Origin: Paenibacillus sp. 1001270B_150601_E10
GTDB lineage: Bacteria; Bacillota; Bacilli; Paenibacillales; Paenibacillaceae
NCBI RefSeq assembly: GCF_015558675.1
Contig: NZ_JADMOL010000021.1
Span: forward strand, 1 to 53,238
DNA: 53,238 nucleotides
Direction of reading: 5' to 3'
Positions within the stretch are counted from its first letter, which is position 1. Each line of letters begins with the position of its first letter. Both the position numbers and the translations under genes were made by a program. Of the stretch, positions 12,301 to 16,884 are shown piece by piece. The notes under the pieces are model-generated. The model searched no databases and was not told the origin of the DNA. It worked only from the letters and a program-made list of their open reading frames with translations.

Positions 12301-14006
12301 ATGAACGAGTGATAACGGCTCTTGCCGCAACGTTTAAGAAGGAGCTTACCGAGATTATCTCACACTGCCTTGAGGTTGCGCCGAATGATCATGTTTCGAT
12401 CGGAGGTATGGAGCCAGATTGGACGGATCATAACTTTGAGCTTCCGGTATTTGTTTGGTATGTATGGAATGAGGACAGTTTATTGAAGACCATTCAGTGC
12501 GAGGAAAAGCTATATGAAGTCCTTTTTGTCAATCATTTAACCGAGGAGTCACGGGAAGTGTTGAAGGGTACGCTGCAAGAGCATCAGCTGCAGCATCATC
12601 TTCCACATTACATTATACCAATGGACAGATTCCAACAGGCCATGCACGTTATGAGTCGGGATGAGTTTCTAGTATTATGCGAGGCTGAGTCAGCATCCAT
12701 CGAGAGTGTGGATGAGAAATACTTGCAGCTTGAGCGGTTCAACAAGCAAGAAGCGAACGAAGAACAGCATGTGGTTATGTATCATCCGACTGTATTCCAA
12801 GCTTGTTTCATGGCTGCTGACGACATGATTATCGAGGAGAAGGTAGACATTGAGGGCTGGTATGAGGAAAAGCAGATTCGTGATGCTGTATCTCGATTGG
12901 CCAAAGAACAGTCGGTGCTTCGTACCTACTATAACCTATCCAAGCAGGGCGCTACGATGTCTGAGCAACCATATAGCGGGAGAGAATACGTGTCCTATCT
13001 CAATCTTTGTTATGCATCCTCGGCAGTCCACGAACAAGTAAATGATCTTCTGGTGAAGCTTCGACTTGAAATCTATCAAGGCGGCAGCCATCTTCTGGTG
13101 AAGATGCTTGTTACTAAGGATTCAGAGAAGCATCACACGGTTCATTTGTTTGCACATCACAGCGTTTGGGACAAAACGAGCAGCCATATTTTCAGAGAAA
13201 GATTGCATGAATATCTTGTGATGGAATCACCGACACAGCAATCCAGTCAGGAGTATCGCTATTCGCAGTACACTCAGGAGATCCAACAAGTAGACGGTTA
13301 TTCCTCTACAGAGGCAGCTTTAACCGTACAACGATCTAATTTTATGACAAGTACAGCTGCATATTTACGATTCAACGAGAATAATCGTCTGCAAAAATCG
13401 GTCGTTTCTTTAATCAAGATGGGGCCAAGAGTAAGCAAGTTGTATAAAGAGCAGCCTTGGGATCTGCTCATGCATTGCATAAAGATCATAGCGAGAGAGA
13501 ATCAGTTAGTGCCAGATGGAATCTCTTCGCTGCCAGTGTTTGTTCTTCAAGATGACCGAAGAGCATGGACGAATGATTATACTGCGACCTTAGGCGCGTT
13601 CCTAGATCTGGTGCCGGTTAATCTCGCTTGTGACTCGAATGCCAGCAATATGGTACCGGTACAAGCTGAAGTCGAGCGGCTTCAACAGATGAAGCGAACA
13701 CAGCATGTGCATTATCTACAGCTGTTAGCGCAAGTAGAGGAGAGGCTGCCTGCTATTATTCCTTCGATCTTATCGATAAACTATCAGGGAGCTTTCGATC
13801 TCACCTACGAGGGCGTACAGCAGATGATTCATGGAGGCAACTATAAAGATACTCCGGAAATCTACGTGAACAGCTATGCTGACTATCTTGTGATCTTCTA
13901 TCCTTTGTTTGAGCGTCTACAGGGTTCATTAGAAGCGGTGTTGCAGCAGGAATTCGAAGAGCTGGAGTATAAACTTGACGAGCGAGTGGTTAAGCCAGCT
14001 TGGTAG
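393..14006 (+). CDS. Three-module NRPS, C-A-T-E-C-A-T-C-A-T-E with terminal C-like domain, no thioesterase
   Basis: A 4537-residue cytosolic peptide synthetase. Approximate layout: C1 5-430, A1 447-960, T1 (S990, GGDSI), E1 1030-1465 (HHLVVDG at 1169), C2 1501-1935 of DCL type (HHIIMDG at 1636), A2 1960-2460, T2 (S2491, GGHSL), C3 2546-2970 (HHMVHDG at 2671), A3 2989-3490, T3 (S3518, GGDSI), E2 3560-3995 (HHLVVDG at 3698), unassigned linker 3995-4125, and a condensation-fold domain 4128-4537 with HHSVWDK at 4255. C1 reads PHIIFDD at 129-135, so the first His and the Gly of HHxxxDG are missing. Carrier and C types agree throughout: GGDSI before each E, and a DCL domain after E1. Hand-aligned specificity codes: A1 DAWLYGLVCK (Leu-like), A2 DAFWLGGTFK (Val), A3 DAFFLGVTFK (Ile/Val-like). 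Predicted product end: D-Leu-like, Val, D-Ile-like. There is no TE or reductase. The RBS GAGGAGG overlaps the end of the previous gene. Domain order is firm; substrates are inference. Confidence 0.97.
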   Translation: MSRKFRMSSAQKRLFVMDQLQPASITYNIPILLKANGELDPARLNEALNQLCKRHELLRTHFVHIKDKFLQVIEDEVHFELEYGEGSLENVQQGFQQFIRPFDLSKAPLMRAKIVQVEHNESVLMLDIPHIIFDDGSTGVLLDELSQLYNGELLPELRVQYKDFSAWHNARDWMVQEHYWLHEYENEFPVLELTTDYSRPMEQSFAGDRIASYLNDKVKTGVKVLSKRTGATDYMILLSIFMLLLSRYSRQQDIVVGSPIAGRVHPDSQQMMGMFVNTLAIRGQLRPEDSFETWVHAMKEKCLRAYEHQEYPFELLVEKVIEERDPARHPMFDVMFALNHEAEALTIGGMELAPLEFNFKVAKFDLTVSMQETSSGYVLDWEYCSALFKQETIERMAVHFEALLEDALSRPHVPLAELSMMTAQEQAQVMHRFNETEHPYPQGLTAIQIFESQVADAPNRVAVEFNGQQLTYKELNARANKVGRRLRALGVGPDCIVGLVIGRSLEMIIGMYGILKAGGAYLPIDPAHPIDRIRYMLADSKAPVVLIGPGGEQVRESLFDRVEVVDLIAFEHGSHEQGSQENLEQLTEPHHLAYVIYTSGTTGQPKGVMIENRSLVHLAEWQRVEGEMNEHSVMLQKSTYIFDAAVWEIFSSGLTGAKLMMVTESENEDPELLLNLIQKQQVTDALIVPSAFRMLLDYAEVHGKEEALRAFKRIYLGAEPVTPDLLERYTRLTGHGVERLTNLYGPTEATVCVTSLRFQPEDRYAAIPIGKPLWNTQIYVMNGRSLCGVGVPGELCVGGAGLARGYLNRPELTEEKFVNHPYREGERLYRTGDLARWTAEGNLEYLGRIGEQVKIRGFRIELGEIESRLREIQGVQDAVVKVRQDQGDVLLCGYVVSSTTLDLSRMKDQLAVHLPSYMIPAHLMQLDQLPLTRSGKLDRKALPMPALAKERIYSAPRDEVEEHLAQIFSDILGVEQAGIDDSFYELGGDSIKAIRMVSRLREAGYELQVKSIMQGRTIRAIRPMVSKQQLVVDQALVTGIVEWTPIQLSFIQSGIQHPHHFNQSFLLESMACVDRASLEMSLIVLVQHHDMLRAVIRDGVQVVRDIGDGELYNLLDMNMKDKESKKELHQAIEQCANEIQASMDLVNGPLLKAAIIRSRLGDYLFLCIHHLVVDGVSWRILLEDLNKGYRMAESGQMPQFPAKTHSYQQWSEGLGRYRSRPQLLAELPYWREVERKVSASKLKPMASESKAAMGYLEWTLSKEATRDLMQTAGRAYHAEANDLLMTALYRAIYLVTGQDTVSVLMEGHGRESIGEPAVIDRTVGWFTSMYPAAIDGIGGSMDEDIILTKESLRRIPNHGLGYGVLKSIGKEQVLEGVTPDITFNFLGEFVQESGLEGWKLSDAPRGHDVSPYNHFGSMLSLNGAITNGVLEMSIMYNKQQCSVDVAAQLADHFKQQLELILVHCAGVERAIRTASDLGEKAWTHRAFTTVEKRYAERGYQIERIYPLTPLQEGMLFHKLEDQQAASYVVQTLYRISGPLHVDALRASLQLLAERHEVLRTSIVHQDAEEPRQMLIQGREVEFLFTQASDQDHDSPSLEAICEVDVKRGFDLEHDSLVRMHVIQLEEEEYRLLMSFHHIIMDGWCMSIVMNDLQAFYTKLVQGMSFEHLRTETINKQRKYEDYVRLIAERDHSSDMAYWEELLQGYEEARGVRPEGPAKGDAEPVRYEELLLDEASTRQLETYCKAYGVTLNTLVEAAWGIVLQRYNNTQDVVFGKVASGRNVDLQGIEQMVGLFIHTLPVRVTTDEKQTIAGLLAQLQEQALQTAQHENSSLVDIQASTGLGSHLIQTLLAFENYYEQEPAANTSIQLELAAAREQTNYPLTLLANKSNVLGFRFMYDTSLYGKDEVARLLKRLKLALMQMAGQPTLPVAEIELLDEVEHKQVAVHFNDTSTSIDRDRTVVEIFEEQVERTPGEVAVVSEDRYLTYEELNVKANQLAALLRTKGVKRDQLVGITVERKVETIIGLLAILKAGGAYLPIDPKYPEERIQYLLKDSGTSLILTTEYALSILNTKQTPNQVEMLRLKDESLYKGPTANPERINSARDLAYVIYTSGTTGQPKGVMIEHQSINRLVKETDYVDFSRIRILQTGSLAFDASTFEIWGALLNGGQLYLVDEEVLTDTQALKRAIQRYQVNTMWLTVSLFNQMVMEDVTAFDSLKNLLIGGEQLSPSHVKRLLDHNSDIQLINGYGPTESTTFAVTHLIKEAASIPIGRPIANTQIYIMNGDQLCGIGMPGELCIAGLGLARGYLNKQDLTEAKFVPHPEQPAERIYRTGDLACWRAEGIIDYLGRIDEQVKIRGFRIELHEISSKLMELEHIQDAAVIMIEEAGEKHLMGYVVAEHKLDLQAVRQGLSRSLPSYMIPSQLIQLEALPVTRNGKLDRLALPKPSFQSFSSYTAPRDEIEARIAEAFSSILGVQPIGIHDSFFERGGHSLRATRLINVVEQSCGVRMPLREVWNLETVAGLAAWVKGNATQQLEPIPRQPDQECYPLSSAQKRLFIIEQMQGAAITYNMPSMLRVRGRLDLHQLQHALSELVARHEILRTSFTMVNGEPVQSIAKTAEVHLEHGEGSESGIEALFQAFIRPFDLNNAPLMRAKAVRLQDESYLFMLDMHHMVHDGASAAILLSELTRLYNGEILPEPSLHYKDYSLWEQGRDLEQHKKYWLQQFKDEVPVLDLIADHPRPQQKSYHGSNVQSALSPELKEAVKKASQQKGASEFMILLSIFMLLLSRYSRQEDIVVGSPIAGRIHPDTEQMLGMFVNTLAIKGKLLRNSTFEDYLDQMKENCLRAFEHQEYPFDLLVEQVAAERDMSRHPIFDVMFALQNNEEAVLQLSGTSLEPVNYNYQVAKFDLTLTMAETDEGYVLNWEYATDLFNRETIERMAEHFSMLATHALGESSQRLSTISVLTEDEHSMLLNQFNPADTWHENDKSVVACFEEQVERTPDDIAIQGYVGKLTYRELNEQANQLAHRLRQLGVKRDHFVGIMAERRIETIIGLVAILKAGGAYLPIDPKYPLNRISYLVQDSDCSIMLSSEFDLSQLEHKPEHIIQLTHPNRYTDSSANPIQVNHPKDLAYVIYTSGTTGEPKGVMIEHQSINRLVIRSNYADFKDARILQTGSLAFDASTFEIWGALLNGGTLFLVEEDVLTSVALFKKAIHDFSINTMFITTALFNQLISLDHEIFDPLTQLLFGGESTSEEHVDLLASRNPHLHFANVYGPTECTTFATCYPIPAQRVRSKTPIGAPIANTVAYVIQNGTLCGIGMPGELHIGGVGVARGYLNRPELSREKFVENPYRSGEHMYRTGDLVRWTEDGQLEYLVRMDQQIKLRGYRIELGEVESRIREMDGVKDAAVIVRQENGPSLCAYIVAAHGLDESVIKGQLAERLPSYMIPAHFIKLEQLPLTNNGKLDKKALPAPEAASMEEYTAPRDRIEYALAEVFQDILGAVRVGIDDSFYDLGGDSIKAIRMVSKLREHGYDFSVRAIMQGKTIRSIRKSMNHSPIVSVDQREVTGMARLTPIQVDFFSDSLAVPAHFNQSFMIETAQRLELPSLERALDAVIIHHDMLRAVYPADIQTVRAINEGLKHDLIYVDLTDMKDSQQLLERIETEASKLQQSMDLFYGPLMKAGIFHTDACDYLMICVHHLVVDGISWRILLEDVHKVYHAVRQGKDIILPPKTTSYKDWGDALVRYRESESLHREIPYWQGIEQLVEQSKLNLTAQSGESGIGEIDISFTSEQTMNLLYKGGRAYQTEINDLLLTALCRAVHAVTEQQTIAVNMEGHGREPIDENVAIDRTVGWFTSIYPVAVCGIGKSIREDIQSTKNRLRQIPNRGMGYGVLKAYGEYVLNGIKPDITFNYLGEFGQESSLEGWMISDAPRGSDIAEANHFGTPISFNGMVSSGVLRMMVSYDKRICDERVITALAATFKKELTEIISHCLEVAPNDHVSIGGMEPDWTDHNFELPVFVWYVWNEDSLLKTIQCEEKLYEVLFVNHLTEESREVLKGTLQEHQLQHHLPHYIIPMDRFQQAMHVMSRDEFLVLCEAESASIESVDEKYLQLERFNKQEANEEQHVVMYHPTVFQACFMAADDMIIEEKVDIEGWYEEKQIRDAVSRLAKEQSVLRTYYNLSKQGATMSEQPYSGREYVSYLNLCYASSAVHEQVNDLLVKLRLEIYQGGSHLLVKMLVTKDSEKHHTVHLFAHHSVWDKTSSHIFRERLHEYLVMESPTQQSSQEYRYSQYTQEIQQVDGYSSTEAALTVQRSNFMTSTAAYLRFNENNRLQKSVVSLIKMGPRVSKLYKEQPWDLLMHCIKIIARENQLVPDGISSLPVFVLQDDRRAWTNDYTATLGAFLDLVPVNLACDSNASNMVPVQAEVERLQQMKRTQHVHYLQLLAQVEERLPAIIPSILSINYQGAFDLTYEGVQQMIHGGNYKDTPEIYVNSYADYLVIFYPLFERLQGSLEAVLQQEFEELEYKLDERVVKPAW
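3160..3214 (+). repeat. 55-bp exact copy of positions 1-55 (A10 region of two adenylation domains)
   Basis: The stretch coding for the end of A1 is identical, base for base, to the first 55 bases of the window, which code for the end of the preceding A domain. The identity starts at or before the window edge and stops sharply at the codon after GKLDRKA. The third A10 region (near 7700) and the fourth (near 10780) differ at many third positions. Identity at silent sites suggests recent gene conversion or module duplication. Confidence 0.9.
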
Positions 14007-14015
14007 GATGATACT

Positions 14016-14060
14016 GGGAGTCCCGGACCAGAGCCTTAGCTGCAAGGGTTCCGGGTCCCC
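14016..14060. terminator. Weak GC-rich hairpin after the NRPS gene
   Basis: GTCCCGGA (14020-14027) can pair with TCCGGGTC (14050-14057) around a 22-base loop, extended by GGG/CCC. No T-run follows on either strand, so it is a poor intrinsic terminator. It sits between the convergent NRPS and phosphopantetheinyl transferase genes. The first strong plus-strand terminator lies only at 14852. Confidence 0.3.
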
Positions 14061-14069
14061 TATGTTTAT

Positions 14070-14705
14070 CTAGCAAATATCTGAGAGAGTAAGCCTATGT
14101 ATCTGAAGCGGCATTTCTAGCGAGCATATGCTCATCCAATATCCAGGGTGGAGCTGCTGTTGGAAGTTACAATTGTATTGGTAGAATGACGGGTCAGTGG
14201 AAGCCGAAAAGTCAAGCTGAGACATATGATCGGATATTCCGCTGCCTGTCATTTTGAGATAGCTCTCTTTGAGGGTCCAATAGCGGATAAATAGCGCTTC
14301 TTGTTCCATGCTTTCTTGCAGGTGTAGGAGCTCCTGCGGACTGCAGACCATCGCTGCAACATTTGGATCATAGGGGACGATATTCTGCACATCAATCCCA
14401 ATCTCTTGATCGGATATGGCCGCCACAACGCATTCCTCACAATGGCTGATATTGAAATGAATATTCGGAAAGTCTACTAAGTAAGGCTTCTGATTCCCTC
14501 GGTAACCAAAACGAAGCGGCTCTGTAATCGAATGCTCATGCTTCACGCCGTAAGCAAGCAGCAAATACGAGATGACGCTCATCTTCTTATCAATCCAGTG
14601 CTTGTAGCGGTGAACTTTAAGCTGCCTTTCCTGAGGGAGCCTGTTCAATTGCTGCATGCACATCTCCTCGGTAAAGGTGTCCAAGGAATCAAAAAAATAA
14701 ATCAT
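14070..14705 (-). CDS. Sfp-type 4'-phosphopantetheinyl transferase
   Basis: Moves the phosphopantetheine arm of CoA onto the serine of carrier domains, turning apo-NRPS into its active form. The 211-residue length fits the Sfp/Gsp class. Visible motifs are NISHC (85-89), GIDVQ (103-107) and WTLKESYLK (143-151, the WxxKEAxxK signature with E147). The metal-binding pair usually reads GIDIE; here the second acidic residue is Q107, an uncommon variant. The gene is convergent with the NRPS gene, 63 bases beyond its stop, and is the obvious activator of the carrier domains at S990, S2491 and S3518. AGAGAGG precedes the ATG at 14705. The family is firm; assignment to this NRPS is by position. Confidence 0.93.
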   Translation of the reverse strand: MIYFFDSLDTFTEEMCMQQLNRLPQERQLKVHRYKHWIDKKMSVISYLLLAYGVKHEHSITEPLRFGYRGNQKPYLVDFPNIHFNISHCEECVVAAISDQEIGIDVQNIVPYDPNVAAMVCSPQELLHLQESMEQEALFIRYWTLKESYLKMTGSGISDHMSQLDFSASTDPSFYQYNCNFQQQLHPGYWMSICSLEMPLQIHRLTLSDIC

Positions 14706-14851
14706 ACATGGGACCTCTCTGTAATATTTTATTTTGATCCAATCTATTTGTGCTTTTATGTAGACTACATTCCATTATGATGGCATCGACAAAAATTAAC
14801 AACGCTTAAATGTAATGGGTTCAATAACACTGTAAGGCAGGCCTTAAAAAT

Positions 14852-14879
14852 ACCGCCAGTTTGGCGGTGTTTTTATTTT
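14852..14879. terminator. Strong intrinsic terminator in a divergent gap
   Basis: Stem ACCGCCA / TGGCGGT with a three-base loop, followed by GTTTTTATTTT on the plus strand. The minus strand also has a T-run (TATTTTTAA) after the hairpin, so it can work both ways. No gene reads into it: the transferase to the left is on the minus strand and the acetyltransferase to the right starts at 15061. It may stop NRPS read-through or end a small RNA. Confidence 0.75.
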
Positions 14880-14950
14880 CGGTTCATCTGTTAAGATTTT
14901 GTAACAAGAACAGGGGTGAATTTGTGGTGGCATCGCACGAATAATAGCCT

Positions 14951-15060
14951 TATAATGATCATAACCTTCAGTCGAATACGTGGTACCACTTTGTAACGGC
15001 CCCTCCGACAATCACATAGATAGGAAGCGGGCCTATTATTATTGATGGGGAGGGATGAAC
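14951..15060 (+). promoter_or_regulatory. Promoter -10 and structured leader of the GNAT gene, with an anti-Shine-Dalgarno match
   Basis: TATAAT at 14951-14956 is a perfect -10, but the -35 is poor. The leader then holds the palindrome GTGGTACCAC (14980-14989), a GGCCC/GGGCC pair (14999 and 15029) and CCCTCC at 15001-15006, which is exactly complementary to GGAGGG (15049-15054), part of the ribosome binding site. This permits a fold that hides the RBS. The rest of the 14706-15060 gap holds the terminator at 14852 and nothing else I can name. Confidence 0.4.
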
Positions 15061-15552
15061 ATGAATGTTCAGATTAGACGCGCCAAGACCAGCGATTATG
15101 AAAATGTGTCGCGATTAATAAGGCAGGTTCACCGTTTGCACGTCCATGCTCGTCCTGATATTTATGAAGATAGTGACTATCCAATGGAACGGGATTATTA
15201 CGAGTACATTGTACACTTATGCCGGTTTCAGATTTGGGTAGTCGAGCAAGAGTCTGATAAGAAGATTATTGCCTATGCCATGACGCGCGTGAACGAAGAA
15301 GCTTCCAGGCCGATCTTTCGAACACGCAAGATTCTCATCATCGATGATCTATGCGTAGATGAGGATCGCAGAGGACAGGGGCTAGGGAGAATGTTGTGGG
15401 AGCATATCCTGCAATATGCCCACGAAGTTGAGGCGGAGAGCATTGAGCTTGGCGTCTCTGAATTTAATCGAGAAGCGATATTGTTCTATGAGCATCTGGG
15501 CATGAAGACAAGAAGCAGACGCATGGAGATGGGTCTGTCACCTAATAATTGA
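15061..15552 (+). CDS. GNAT-family N-acetyltransferase
   Basis: Transfers an acetyl group from acetyl-CoA to an amine; the substrate is unknown. The protein has 163 residues. The acetyl-CoA pyrophosphate loop reads RRGQGLG at 103-109, after the beta-4 strand IDDLCVDE, and the C-terminal ILFYEHLGM is the usual GNAT motif B. I chose ATG 15061 because GGGGAGGG (15047-15054) ends seven bases before it; the ATG at 15055 touches the RBS. The gene is followed after about 45 bases by a Nudix gene, and the two may share a transcript from the -10 at 14951. The upstream leader could hide the RBS. Confidence 0.88.
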   Translation: MNVQIRRAKTSDYENVSRLIRQVHRLHVHARPDIYEDSDYPMERDYYEYIVHLCRFQIWVVEQESDKKIIAYAMTRVNEEASRPIFRTRKILIIDDLCVDEDRRGQGLGRMLWEHILQYAHEVEAESIELGVSEFNREAILFYEHLGMKTRSRRMEMGLSPNN

Positions 15553-15595
15553 ACGATACGCTTTGCCTGCTGCTGAGCGTTGAGAGTGAGGCGGG

Positions 15596-16096
15596 ATGAT
15601 GGTGCATTATCAATATTGTCCGGTTTGTGCAAAGCCATTGCTGCACTTGCTGTATCATGGAAAACCCTATGTCGAGTGTGAAGAGCGGCATTTTTTGCAC
15701 TACGAGACACAATCGGTCGGTGCAGCTGCCATTGTTGTATCCCAAGGCAAGCTGCTGCTTGAGAAGCGTGCTGTTGAGCCAGGAATGGGCTATTGGGGCC
15801 TGCTTGGCGGAATGGCGGAGCCTGGTGAGCAGATTACGGATTGTGTCGTTCGCGAGGTGCTTGAGGAATCTGGTCTTCACGTTCGAATCAAGAAGCTGTT
15901 AGACGTGCAGGGCGGTCATACGACATGTGTTGTGTTCTATGAAGCGGAGGTCGTGGGTGGCGAACTGGTTGCGTCGCCTGAATCCATGGAGCTGTGCTGG
16001 TTCGCTCCGGATGATATTCCACTGGAACAGCTGGCCTTCCAATCCCATCGCGAGACGATAATGACATGGATGGCTGGCCATGAATTAGAAGACTAG
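15596..16096 (+). CDS. Nudix hydrolase with N-terminal zinc-ribbon-like segment
   Basis: Hydrolyses a nucleoside diphosphate linked to another group; the substrate cannot be read from sequence. The Nudix box (GX5EX7REUXEEXGU) is complete at residues 72-94, from GMAEPGE to REVLEESGL. The N-terminus has C8-x2-C11 and C28 in VECEERH, resembling the zinc ribbon of NADH pyrophosphatase-like Nudix proteins, although the fourth ligand would have to be a histidine. There are 166 residues. Start ATG 15596 (or the adjacent 15599) follows GAGGCGGG. It lies 43 bases after the acetyltransferase and ends before a clear terminator at 16156. Confidence 0.9.
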   Translation: MMVHYQYCPVCAKPLLHLLYHGKPYVECEERHFLHYETQSVGAAAIVVSQGKLLLEKRAVEPGMGYWGLLGGMAEPGEQITDCVVREVLEESGLHVRIKKLLDVQGGHTTCVVFYEAEVVGGELVASPESMELCWFAPDDIPLEQLAFQSHRETIMTWMAGHELED

Positions 16097-16155
16097 ACTT
16101 CTTCTGCAGGATGAAGCAAGAATGACGTTGATGACATAGAGAACATGAGGGAGAA

Positions 16156-16176
16156 GGCAGCGATTCGCTGCCTTTT
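16156..16176 (+). terminator. Intrinsic terminator after the Nudix gene
   Basis: Near-perfect palindrome GGCAGCGA / TCGCTGCC at 16156-16172, followed at once by TTTTTCGTT. It ends the acetyltransferase-Nudix unit. Confidence 0.85.
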
Positions 16177-16295
16177 TCGTTAACTTTTGTTGGCTTGCGA
16201 TCATTTTTTCATTTTGCGGGAACGACAAGCATTTTTTATGAGTAGAGCAAGAAAAGAGGGACAACCGCATATATTTCTTCTGAGGTGATCCGTCT

Positions 16296-16769
16296 ATGGC
16301 TGCCAAAAAGGACAGCAATCTTCTAGTAAAGGAGCTTCAGGAGCTGCCAATCTCAGAAGATGTTAAATTTATTCTTCTCGAACTGAGCAAACGCAAAAGC
16401 AAGATGAATCAGTTGAAAACACGCCTTAGACTGCTCTCCGTAATTAACACTGGCTTGGCCATTATTCTTCTATTCTGGCTTGTGAAGATGAGCCAGATCA
16501 GCCATACGGATGTATTCGATCTACTTGCCTACTTAGGATCAAGCAAAGCATCCATCATATTCGTGATCCTATCCATCTCCTCGATGATCCTGACCCAGTC
16601 CGTTTCAAAAGAATATAACAAGCACAAGAAAAAGTATGATGATCTTCGCGAAGAGGCGATCTCCCGCTTGAATACTGGCTGGAAGGGCAACGAATCGTCA
16701 CGAGTACGAGATATGATCTCTACCCTCATGCACCAGATTAATGGTGTCAATCTTCGTCATACGAAGTAG
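16296..16769 (+). CDS. Small membrane protein, YpbF/DUF2663-like
   Basis: A 157-residue protein of unknown function. It has a charged N-terminal helix, two membrane segments (about 46-65 and 83-103), then a charged stretch ending in a KKKYDDLREEAISRL helix. The two-helix core followed by a KY-DLR-E segment resembles YpbF-type DUF2663 proteins of Bacillales; this is a resemblance by eye. AGGTGAT precedes ATG 16296 at normal spacing. The next gene is 115 bases on, after a small hairpin. Confidence 0.75.
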   Translation: MAAKKDSNLLVKELQELPISEDVKFILLELSKRKSKMNQLKTRLRLLSVINTGLAIILLFWLVKMSQISHTDVFDLLAYLGSSKASIIFVILSISSMILTQSVSKEYNKHKKKYDDLREEAISRLNTGWKGNESSRVRDMISTLMHQINGVNLRHTK

Positions 16770-16830
16770 TGATTGGCGACGCTCCTCGAGTCGGTCAATA
16801 GTCGTTTTGAAAAGGGGACACTTTATTACA

Positions 16831-16872
16831 ATGAAAAAGTCTCAACGATTGTTGGGACTTTTCATATGTTGA
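16831..16872 (+). CDS. Possible 13-codon leader peptide MKKSQRLLGLFIC
   Basis: A short ORF, too small for routine gene finding, that spans exactly the hairpin at 16835-16862 and stops just before the RBS of the DUF1361 gene. AAGGGG lies about 14 bases upstream, farther than normal. If translated, ribosomes would melt the hairpin. The composition is plausible for a leader, but chance is the simpler explanation. Confidence 0.2.
   Translation: MKKSQRLLGLFIC
16835..16862 (+). terminator. Hairpin upstream of the DUF1361 gene (terminator or attenuator)
   Basis: AAAAGTCTCAAC pairs with GTTGGGACTTTT (one G-U) around the loop GATT, with only a short T-run. It is placed to end the DUF2663-like transcript or to attenuate the next gene, whose RBS starts about 12 bases later. 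Confidence 0.6.
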
Positions 16873-16884
16873 GAGAGGAAACGT

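Noticed and set aside
393-14006. Identification of the NRPS as the tridecaptin synthetase because of the Val then D-Ile order
   Set aside because: Tridecaptin ends with a further Ala module and a thioesterase, both absent here; two residues are too few for identification.
14911-15040. A T-box riboswitch before the GNAT gene, suggested by GGTGGCATCGCACGA and GTGGTACCAC
   Set aside because: The region is too short for a T-box Stem I, the first motif lies upstream of the likely -10, the T-box core is imperfect, and the downstream gene is not an amino-acid gene.
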